This document shows, piece by piece, positions 51,917 to 58,580 of a stretch of 64,000 bases of DNA; the stretch's first letter is position 1; each line of letters opens with the position of its first letter. The position numbers and the translations under genes are program-made. The stretch is from Arthrobacter sp. AFG7.2 (lineage in GTDB: Bacteria; Actinomycetota; Actinomycetes; Actinomycetales; Micrococcaceae), in contig NZ_PJMB01000004.1 in the NCBI RefSeq assembly GCF_002892835.1, forward strand, positions 310,001-374,000, given 5' to 3'. Below the pieces are notes generated by a model that saw nothing but the letters and a program-made list of their open reading frames with translations, was not told where the DNA came from and made no database searches.

Positions 51917-54900
51917 ATGCGCAAGCTCATTGGTTTCAGTCTCAAGTTCCGTTCGGTGGTGGTAGCGCTCGCCGTCGGAATCATGATGGTTGGAGCTGTC
52001 CAGATCAGCTCCGCGTCAGTGGACGTGTTTCCCGAGTTCGCACCGCCCCGGGTGGAAATCCAGACCGCCGCCCTGGGCCTGACCGCCGCGGAAGTCGAGG
52101 AGCTGGTCACCGTCCCGCTGGAAGACGCGCTCAACGGCCTGGAGGGGCTGGACGAGCTGAGGTCGAAGTCTGTCTCCCAGCTGTCCTCGGTCCTGATGAT
52201 CTTCGACCCGGGTACTGATCTGCTGAAAGCACGGCAGCTGGTCTCGGAAAGAGTCGCAACGGTCACGCCTTCGCTGCCCAGCTGGGCCACCCCACCCGTC
52301 ATGCTGCAGCCGTTGTCCTCCACCAGCCGGGTCATGAAAATCGGCCTGTCCTCGAAGGAGCACAGCCTGATCGAGCTGTCCATGCTCACCCATTACAAGC
52401 TGCGCGCGCACCTGCTCTCCGTCCCGGGGGTGGCAAACGTTGCCATCTGGGGTGAACGCAAGGAAACACTGCAGGTCCGGGTCAAGCCTGAACGGCTGCT
52501 GGCTGAAAAAGTGTCCCTCAGGGACGTGATGGCAACGACGAACGACGCCATGCACGCCGGACTGCTGAAGCACACCTCCGGGAACGTGGTAGGCGCCGGC
52601 GGGGTTGTCGAGACCCCGAACCAGCGTGTTGGCATCTCGCACATCCTGCCCATCCGCACACCGGAGGACCTCGCCAAGATTCCCATCCTGGAACGCGACG
52701 GGAACCCCCTGCGCCTGGGTGACGTGGCCGACGTCGTCATGGACCACAACCCTCTCATTGGTGATGCCGTCATCAATGACGGCGAAGGCCTGATGCTGAT
52801 CGTGGAGAAGCTGCCATGGGGCAACACCCTGGAGGTCACCAAGGGGGTGGAGGCCGCGCTCGAGCAGATGGCGCCGGCGCTGTCAGGAGTCGACGTCGAC
52901 ACTGCCATCTTCAGGCCGGCCACCTTCATCGAGCAGTCGCTGGAGAACCTGAGCCTGGCGCTGCTGCTGGGCATCGTGCTGGTCATGATGGTGCTCGGGG
53001 CGTTCCTTTTCCAGTGGCGGACGGCCCTTATCAGCCTGATTGCCATCCCGCTGTCGCTCATTACGGCGGGCGTGGTCATCATGATGACCGGCAGCACCGT
53101 GAACACCATGGTGCTCGCTGGTCTGGTGATTGCCGTGGGCGTCGTGGTGGATGACGCCATCATTGACATTGAAAACATCATCCGGCGTTTGAGACAGCAC
53201 AGGGAGAGTGGAAGCAGCCGGTCCACCGCTTCCGTTGTGTTGGAGGCCTCTATGGAGGTCCGCGGGCCAATTGTGTACGCCACCCTGATCATTGTGGTGG
53301 CAGCCGTACCTATTTTCTTCCTCGAAGGGCTGACGGGCGCTTTCTTCCGCCCGCTGGCCAGTGCCTACACGCTGGCAGTCTTCGCCTCCATGCTGGTGGC
53401 GCTTACAGTCACTCCGGCACTGGCCCTGATCTTCCTCCGCAAGGCTCCCCTGGACCCTCGGGACCCGCCGCTGGTCCGGGTCCTCAAACGCGGCTACCAC
53501 AAGCTGATGTCCCGGGTTATCCGCCGTCCGGGGCCCGGCTACCTTGCTTTCACTGCCCTGACCCTTTCCGGGGTCGTGGTGGCCCCGCTGCTGGGCCAGG
53601 CACTGCTTCCGTCGTTCAAGGAACGCGACTTCCTCATGCACTGGGTGACCCAACCGGGCACTTCCCTCGCCGAGGAGGTCCGGATCAGCGAACGGGCCTG
53701 CAAGGAATTGCTGGCTGTGGACGGCGTCCTCAACTGCGGCGCCCACATCGGGCAGGCGCTGGCCGCCGATGAGGTGGTGGGCGTGAACTTCGGCGAGAAC
53801 TGGATCAGCGTCGACCCCTCGGCGGACTACGACAAAACCCTCGCAGCCGTCCAGGAAGTAGTGGACGGCTATCCGGGGATCCACCGCGACGTGCAGACCT
53901 ACCTGAAGGAGCGCATCCGGGAGGTCCTCACAGGCGAAGGCGACGCGGTGGTGGTCCGGGTCTACGGTGATGATCTGGAGACCCTGCGGGGGCTGGCCAA
54001 GGAAGTCGAGGAAGTGCTGGGAGATATCGACGAAGCCGTGGAGGAGCACGTGTCGCTTCAGGTGGACGTTCCGCAGGTGGACGTCGAGGTCAACCTTGAG
54101 GCCGCCAAGCGTCACGGGGTCAAGCCCGGTGACGTCAGGAGGGCTGCGGCAGCCATGGTGGCCAGCGAGGAAGTGGGCGACCTCTGGCGGGAAGGCAAGG
54201 TCTTTGACGTCCGCATCTGGAGTCCTCCGGAGACCCGTTCCGACGTCACCAGTATCGGCAACCTGCCTATTGATACTCCGTCAGGAGTGCCGATCCGGCT
54301 CGCGGAGGTTGCCGACGTAAGCGTCAACGCCACGCCGGGCGTCATCGACCGGAACAACAATTCACGCAGGATCGACGTCAGCGCCAATGCCGCGTCAGAA
54401 GGCGAACTGGGTGCCCTGGTGGCGGCGATCAAGGAAGGGCTCGCCGAGGTGGACTTCCCGGCCGGCTACCATGCCGAGGTCCTGGGCGAGTTCGCCGAAC
54501 GTGAAGCTGCCACCCGCCAGCTCCTGATCTTTGCGGCAGGCGCTCTCCTGGTCATTTTCCTGCTGCTGCAGGCGTCATTCGGCAGCTGGCGGTTGGCCGC
54601 CCTGGTCATGTTCACACTTCCAGTCGCGCTCGTTGGCGGCATGCTCGCGGCCTACTTGAGCGGCGGCGTTCTCTCACTCGGTTCGATCGTGGGGTTCCTG
54701 ACCGTCCTGGGTATCGCGGCCCGCAACGGCATCCTCCTCATCAGCCATTGCCAGCACCTTGAGAAATACGAGGGCGAAAAGTTCGGGCCCGAGCTGGTGC
54801 TGCGCGGTGCGGGGGAGCGGTTGTCACCCATCCTGATGACAACGCTCGCCACCGGGCTGGCGCTGGTGCCGCTGATCCTCATGGGGACCATCCCCGGCCA

Positions 54901-55057
54901 CGAAATTGAGCATCCCATGGCCGTGGTCATTGTTGGCGGGCTGGTGTCCTCAACGCTCCTGAACCTGTTTATCCTTCCCTCCCTGTATCTGCGTTTCGGA
55001 AAACCGCGGTCCAAGGCTGCTCCTCCGGCTGCCCCCGTTCCGGTGGCTGCGGGCTAG
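51917..55057 (+). CDS. RND efflux pump of the CusA/CzcA type, second copy, intact relay
   Basis: 1046 residues, normal CzcA/CusA length. Opening FKFRSVVVALAVGIMMVG-like helix, porter loop PRVEIQTAALGLTAAEVEELVTVPLEDALNGLEGLDELRSKSVSQLS, TM4 GLVIAVGVVVDDAIIDIENIIRRL with both relay aspartates D412 and D413, and the C-terminal GFLTVLGIAARNGILLISHCQHLEKYEG. A fuller set of conserved residues than RND1. It would export metal ions or other solutes using proton flux, in concert with the small lipoprotein. Pumps of this kind are less common in monoderms; tandem duplication with one degenerate copy is notable. No metal-sensor gene (CzcR, CusR, MerR type) is adjacent. Confidence 0.9.
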   Translation: MRKLIGFSLKFRSVVVALAVGIMMVGAVQISSASVDVFPEFAPPRVEIQTAALGLTAAEVEELVTVPLEDALNGLEGLDELRSKSVSQLSSVLMIFDPGTDLLKARQLVSERVATVTPSLPSWATPPVMLQPLSSTSRVMKIGLSSKEHSLIELSMLTHYKLRAHLLSVPGVANVAIWGERKETLQVRVKPERLLAEKVSLRDVMATTNDAMHAGLLKHTSGNVVGAGGVVETPNQRVGISHILPIRTPEDLAKIPILERDGNPLRLGDVADVVMDHNPLIGDAVINDGEGLMLIVEKLPWGNTLEVTKGVEAALEQMAPALSGVDVDTAIFRPATFIEQSLENLSLALLLGIVLVMMVLGAFLFQWRTALISLIAIPLSLITAGVVIMMTGSTVNTMVLAGLVIAVGVVVDDAIIDIENIIRRLRQHRESGSSRSTASVVLEASMEVRGPIVYATLIIVVAAVPIFFLEGLTGAFFRPLASAYTLAVFASMLVALTVTPALALIFLRKAPLDPRDPPLVRVLKRGYHKLMSRVIRRPGPGYLAFTALTLSGVVVAPLLGQALLPSFKERDFLMHWVTQPGTSLAEEVRISERACKELLAVDGVLNCGAHIGQALAADEVVGVNFGENWISVDPSADYDKTLAAVQEVVDGYPGIHRDVQTYLKERIREVLTGEGDAVVVRVYGDDLETLRGLAKEVEEVLGDIDEAVEEHVSLQVDVPQVDVEVNLEAAKRHGVKPGDVRRAAAAMVASEEVGDLWREGKVFDVRIWSPPETRSDVTSIGNLPIDTPSGVPIRLAEVADVSVNATPGVIDRNNNSRRIDVSANAASEGELGALVAAIKEGLAEVDFPAGYHAEVLGEFAEREAATRQLLIFAAGALLVIFLLLQASFGSWRLAALVMFTLPVALVGGMLAAYLSGGVLSLGSIVGFLTVLGIAARNGILLISHCQHLEKYEGEKFGPELVLRGAGERLSPILMTTLATGLALVPLILMGTIPGHEIEHPMAVVIVGGLVSSTLLNLFILPSLYLRFGKPRSKAAPPAAPVPVAAG

Positions 55058-55315
55058 CCTCACGTGCGGGCAGCGGCATATTGATCAGTCCTGAGCCCAC
55101 ACCGGCCGTCCAGGTAGTCAAAGTGACCAGTCGCGGGGATGCTTGTTCTGATCATTGCCGGTTTCGTGCTCAAATAGTGGCATTGGAGACGGGCTACCGC
55201 CCCGGCCAAGGCTCACAGGCTTTCGGTACACCACCCGGCACGCCTGGACAGGCTTCCCGCAAGGAGGCTGCCCGGATTGACTCTTGTTCACACCACGGTC
55301 TTTCTGCCACCACGG

Positions 55316-55376
55316 CAAGAGCCCCTGAGTTACCGACGTTGGATTCCCGAAGTCATCGGTAGCTGAGGGGCTCTTG
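55316..55376. repeat. 61-bp imperfect inverted repeat, terminator or IS-end relic
   Basis: Two 21-base arms (55316-55336, 55356-55376) differ at two positions. The outer ends begin CAAGAGCCCC and end GGGGCTCTTG, and the 19-base centre is CGTTGGATTCCCGAAGTCA. It may be the terminator of the RND operon. An alternative is two ends of an ISL3-like element or a small non-autonomous derivative, because such GGCTCTT termini occur in that family; no transposase is present. Confidence 0.45.
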
Positions 55377-55406
55377 TGCTGTCCGTTTGAGCCCCGCCGT
55401 TGCACA

Positions 55407-55412
55407 TACTGT
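55407..55412 (+). promoter_or_regulatory. -10 box TACTGT, leaderless start
   Basis: TACTGT, six bases, then ATG at 55419 of the glutamyl-Q-tRNA synthetase gene. Confidence 0.5.
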
Positions 55413-55418
55413 TGAAGC

Positions 55419-56318
55419 ATGAATGCCGCCGGCCGCTTCGCTCCCAGTCCTTCCGGGGAACTCCATGCAGGCAATCTGCGGACCGCCATCCTCGCCTGGC
55501 TGTTTGCGCGCTCCACCGGACGGAAGTTCCTGCTCCGCGTGGAGGACCTTGACCGGGCGCGTGCAGGCGCCGAGGCCGTTCAGTTGCGGGACCTGCGCGC
55601 CATTGGGGTCAGCTGGGACGGGGAGGTAGTGCGGCAGACAGCCCGCGGTCCGCTGTACGCCGAGGCGATCTCCCGGCTGGAGGCTGCCGGACTCACCTAT
55701 GAGTGCTTCTGTACCCGGCGGGAAATCCAGGAGGCTCCGTCCGCGCCGCACGCGCCGCAGGGGGCCTACCCGGGAACCTGCCGGAACCTCGACGCCGCCG
55801 AGCTGGAGTTCAGGCGCTCCACCAGGCCCGCGGCCATTCGTCTTCGCGCCGGGGTGGCCGGGTACACGGTGCACGACGTCCTGCACGGGGAGTTTACGGG
55901 CATCGTGGACGACTTCGTGCTGCGGCGCAACGACGGGGTCACTGCGTACAATCTTGCGGTGGTAGTGGACGACGCCGAGCAGGGAATTGACCAGGTGGTG
56001 CGCGGTGACGACCTCCTGCCGTCCACCCCCCGGCAGGCCTACCTTGCGTCCCTGCTGAATATTCCTTCTCCGGAATATGCGCATGTTCCGTTGGTCGTCA
56101 ACGACGACGGCGCCAGGCTGGCGAAGCGGGATGGGGCCGTCACGCTCGCGGACCTTGCGGCAGCGGGAACCAGCGCGGCCGCGGTCCGCGACAGGCTGCT
56201 TCAGTCCCTGAACCTGCGGGCCGGCACCCTGGAAAATGCCTTGCCGGGCTTCGATCCGGCGGCCCTGCCCAGGGGGCCTTGGGTGTGGAGCAGCGGAGGA
56301 GCGTCCTCCCGGCGATGA
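55419..56318 (+). CDS. gluQ: Glutamyl-Q tRNA(Asp) synthetase
   Basis: 299 residues: a truncated glutamyl-tRNA synthetase lacking the anticodon-binding domain, which attaches glutamate to the queuosine base of tRNA(Asp). FAPSPSGELHAGNLRTAILAWLFARSTG holds the HIGH-type motif (HAGN, H16), VEDLDRAR follows, and RLAKRDG near 228 is the KMSKS equivalent. The C/H region (YECFCTRREI ... AYPGTCRNL) supplies the zinc site of the family. VDDFVLRRNDGVTAYNLAVVVDDAEQGIDQVVRGDDLL is typical. Short C-terminus of about 60 residues after KMSKS agrees with GluQ, not GltX. Queuosine genes are not in the window. Confidence 0.92.
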   Translation: MNAAGRFAPSPSGELHAGNLRTAILAWLFARSTGRKFLLRVEDLDRARAGAEAVQLRDLRAIGVSWDGEVVRQTARGPLYAEAISRLEAAGLTYECFCTRREIQEAPSAPHAPQGAYPGTCRNLDAAELEFRRSTRPAAIRLRAGVAGYTVHDVLHGEFTGIVDDFVLRRNDGVTAYNLAVVVDDAEQGIDQVVRGDDLLPSTPRQAYLASLLNIPSPEYAHVPLVVNDDGARLAKRDGAVTLADLAAAGTSAAAVRDRLLQSLNLRAGTLENALPGFDPAALPRGPWVWSSGGASSRR

Positions 56319-56356
56319 TGCTTCGGCTTTGGCGTTGAATGTGCCGCCAAGGTTTT

Positions 56357-56400
56357 GTCAACATTAGTTGACGCCACTGCAGGCGTCAACTAATGTTGAC
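56357..56400. promoter_or_regulatory. Nested palindromic operators before the small HTH gene
   Basis: A perfect 19-bp inverted repeat (arms 56357-56375 and 56382-56400, 6-base centre). Each arm itself contains a palindrome: GTCAAC-ATTA-GTTGAC at 56357-56372 and GTCAAC-TAAT-GTTGAC at 56385-56400. The two 16-bp sites are 28 bp apart centre to centre and cover both promoter boxes, ending three bases before the ATG at 56404. Strong candidate for cooperative repressor binding, perhaps autoregulation. Confidence 0.75.
56368..56396 (+). promoter_or_regulatory. Promoter embedded in the nested operators
   Basis: -35 TTGACG (56368-56373), exact 17-base spacer, -10 TAATGT (56391-56396). The start of transcription would fall about 56403-56404, on the ATG, giving a leaderless mRNA. 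Confidence 0.7.
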
Positions 56401-56403
56401 GCC

Positions 56404-56619
56404 ATGGAGGTGGACCGTATGAAGACCCTGGTGGGTGCAATGGATGGAATGGGGCCTGCGGACGCGCTGCACGCCGTGGCCGAACTGCAGAAGGAAGTGA
56501 ACCGGACGGAGGCTTCGCTTGTCCGAAGCGCACGGCAGGCGGGACTGTCCTGGGAAGCGATTGCTCAGTGCCTGGGAGTCACCAGGCAGGCAGTCCACCG
56601 GAAGTACGGCAAGCAGTAG
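56404..56619 (+). CDS. Small helix-turn-helix protein (71 aa) under a nested palindromic promoter
   Basis: 71 residues from ATG 56404, seven bases after the -10; an alternative start at 56419 (66 aa) has GGAGGTGG in front of it. Residues 20-45 are helical (ADALHAVAELQKEVNRTEASLVRSAR); residues 46-70 are a helix-turn-helix, AGLSWEAIAQCLGVTRQAVHRKYGK, of the resolvase/sigma-factor-like type found in short actinobacterial DNA-binding proteins. The palindromes covering its promoter suggest autorepression or control by an unlinked factor. In some actinobacteria such HTH proteins neighbour Clp-N domain genes, but none is here; the HD hydrolase follows 26 bases later with its own promoter. Confidence 0.8.
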   Translation: MEVDRMKTLVGAMDGMGPADALHAVAELQKEVNRTEASLVRSARQAGLSWEAIAQCLGVTRQAVHRKYGKQ

Positions 56620-56633
56620 CTGGGCGTTCAGCC

Positions 56634-56639
56634 TAGGCT
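56634..56639 (+). promoter_or_regulatory. -10 box TAGGCT, leaderless start
   Basis: TAGGCT, six bases, then ATG at 56646 of the HD-domain gene. Confidence 0.5.
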
Positions 56640-56645
56640 TAGGAC

Positions 56646-57299
56646 ATGTCAGACGAGCAAGCCGCGGAGCAGAGCCCGGCGCCCAGGTTCACGGTTGATA
56701 CCGCAAGGGTCCTTGCCGAGGTGGCGCATAACCGCCAAAAGGACAAGCTCAAGCGCCCGTACAAGGACCATGTTCTCGCGGTTGGGGACGCTTTGGCCGA
56801 CTTCGACGACGACATCCGCATTGCCGGTTACCTGCACGACGTAGCCGAGGACACACCTATAACGCGGCAGGCCCTGCTGGACATGGGCGTTTCCGTGCGG
56901 GCTGTGGAGATCATCGAACGCGTCACCAGCAGGTTGCACGAAAATCCTGACGACTACCCGGCCATCATCAGCGACATTTCACAGGACCACGATGCCGCCC
57001 TGGTTAAGATCGCGGACAACGCCCACAATTCCCTGCCGGAGCGCGTCAAGGCCCTGGCGGAGAAGTGGCCGGACAAGCCGCCGGTCACCAAATACCGTGA
57101 CGCCCGCCCGGTGCTGTACGCCGCCGTCGAGGTGGAAGAAATCCGAAAGATCCTCGCCCGGGTGAATCCGTGGCTCCTGGAGGAGTTGGACGACCGGCTG
57201 GACGAGGAAGACACCACGGATTACGAAAACCTGTCCTACGAGGAGCCGGATGCCGGCAGCGAGGCGGGAGCCGAGGTCAGGACGGACGGGGCCGGGTAG
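56646..57299 (+). CDS. HD-domain phosphohydrolase resembling small alarmone hydrolases (Mesh1/SAH)
   Basis: 217 residues. HD-fold residues 18-175 in the order seen in the hydrolase domain of RelA/SpoT and Mesh1: H28 in VAHNRQKDKLKRPYKDHVLAVG (H42), Y62-LHDVAEDT with H64 D65 and E68 D69, and the VKIADNAHN motif with D124 and N128. These are the residues that bind manganese and ppGpp in that family. No synthetase, TGS or ACT domain follows; instead an acidic tail (DEEDTTDYENLSYEEPDAGSEAGAE). Likely hydrolyses (p)ppGpp or a related nucleotide, but the substrate is inferred. Last bases overlap the convergent LtrA gene by 23. Confidence 0.82.
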   Translation: MSDEQAAEQSPAPRFTVDTARVLAEVAHNRQKDKLKRPYKDHVLAVGDALADFDDDIRIAGYLHDVAEDTPITRQALLDMGVSVRAVEIIERVTSRLHENPDDYPAIISDISQDHDAALVKIADNAHNSLPERVKALAEKWPDKPPVTKYRDARPVLYAAVEVEEIRKILARVNPWLLEELDDRLDEEDTTDYENLSYEEPDAGSEAGAEVRTDGAG

Positions 57300-58536
57300 T
57301 CTCCGCTTCCAGCTTTTCCAAGGCGCGGTCCAGCCGGCCGGAGCCGCGGAGCTCATCAAGCACGATCGGAACGGAGAGTGCCAGCACGATCACGAGCAGG
57401 CATACCGGGACGGACACGCCGGCTGCGGCAAGTCCCACCGACGCTGCCAGCGCGGCGAGCACGCCGGCGGTCACTCCGATGACCTGCCGGTCCGGGCCCA
57501 TCATCGTGCTGTACAGCCACGTCAGCGACGCTTTGAAGAGTGCTACCGGAAGAGCGATGCTGGCAACGGCCGCGGCGGCGCTGATCTGTGTCTCGTGGTC
57601 AATGAAATACGCCGCCACGTGCAGCCCGGCGCCAGTGGCGGCGATGGCAGCAAAGATTGGGATGTGGCTGTAGCCGAACAGGAATGACCTGTGCCGGCGC
57701 AGGTGCAGCGCGCGTCCTGCGGGCAGCATGAAGTAGATCCACCACATGCTGAATGCCAGGGCTGTTCCGCCGAAGCCCACAAGCGCGGCGTCCACGCTCC
57801 AGCCGTGGTTGGCCACGATGGCGCGGAGGGTTTCGATAGCGCCGATGAGGCATTCGCCCAGGGCGATGATCGCGAGGAGCCCGTACCGCTCGGCAATGTG
57901 GTGGGCGTGCCAGGGTGTCCTGGCGTTGCGTTCGGCAGCGTAGGGCGTGGCCATTTCCAGTGCTATCAGCGGCACCGTCAGGAGGATGGTGGTGAGCACG
58001 TCAGCCTTGATGATGACCACGGCTATCCATCCGAGCTGGACCAGGGTGAGGTACTTGGCGTAGCGCATACATGTTTGACGCCGGGCAGGGTCCTGTCTGG
58101 CTGCCCTCAACCATTGGGCCACCAGCGCCAGCCGCATGATGACATAGCCGCTCACGATGACCCCGTTGTCCACGTATTCGCCCTTCACCAGGGAGTGGAA
58201 CATAGGCTCGATACCCATGGCGAGGATCAGCACGCCGACAATCTGGACCATGGTGACCAGCCGGAAGATCCAGTCATCCGTGTCATAGGCGCTGGCGAAC
58301 CAGGTGAAGTTGATCCAAGCCCAGATCACCGCGAACATCGCGAAGGAGAATCCGAGCAGGCCGGGCAGGACGTGGGCTTCTGCGATCTCGTGGGCAAACT
58401 GGCTGCCCGCCACCCCAAAGGCGATGACGAACGTCAGGTCGAAAAAGAGCTCAAGCGGCGTGGCGGCCCTGTGTTTTTCATGCGGATCGCGGCCGCCCAT
58501 GCGCGCTATGGCATGCCGGAGGGGATTGGAGGACAT
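57277..58536 (-). CDS. Low-temperature requirement protein A (LtrA) family membrane protein
   Basis: 419 residues with about eleven or twelve helices. N-terminus has KHRAATPLELFFDLTFVIAFGVAGSQFAHEIAE, the diagnostic ELFFDLxFV signature of LtrA (bacterial low temperature requirement A), followed by WINFTWFASAYDTDDWIFRLVTMVQIVGVLILAMGI. Many conserved Trp/His/Asp residues lie in membrane segments (WHAHHIAERYGLLAIIALGECLIGAI). Needed for cold growth in Listeria; molecular role uncertain. Starts seven bases after TAATCT, so the mRNA is probably leaderless. Confidence 0.9.
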   Translation of the reverse strand: MSSNPLRHAIARMGGRDPHEKHRAATPLELFFDLTFVIAFGVAGSQFAHEIAEAHVLPGLLGFSFAMFAVIWAWINFTWFASAYDTDDWIFRLVTMVQIVGVLILAMGIEPMFHSLVKGEYVDNGVIVSGYVIMRLALVAQWLRAARQDPARRQTCMRYAKYLTLVQLGWIAVVIIKADVLTTILLTVPLIALEMATPYAAERNARTPWHAHHIAERYGLLAIIALGECLIGAIETLRAIVANHGWSVDAALVGFGGTALAFSMWWIYFMLPAGRALHLRRHRSFLFGYSHIPIFAAIAATGAGLHVAAYFIDHETQISAAAAVASIALPVALFKASLTWLYSTMMGPDRQVIGVTAGVLAALAASVGLAAAGVSVPVCLLVIVLALSVPIVLDELRGSGRLDRALEKLEAETTRPRPS

Positions 58537-58543
58537 GGGTCAA

Positions 58544-58549
58544 AGATTA
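58544..58549 (-). promoter_or_regulatory. -10 box TAATCT, leaderless start
   Basis: On the minus strand TAATCT, seven bases, then ATG at 58536 of the LtrA gene. Confidence 0.5.
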
Positions 58550-58580
58550 CGCCCCGCCGCTCCTACCCCGGAACCCGCGC

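Larger units (their letters stand above)
55058..55418. other. 361-bp region after the RND operon, no convincing gene
   Basis: Several short open frames exist but none has a ribosome site or recognisable protein. It holds a long imperfect inverted repeat (55316-55376) and the promoter of the next gene. Codon-like GC pattern is lost, and the middle part may be a decayed sequence. Confidence 0.6.

Noticed and set aside
55081..55362. A 93-codon open frame after the RND operon
   Set aside because: No ribosome site or recognisable domain, and it runs into a long hairpin. The region is listed as non-coding.
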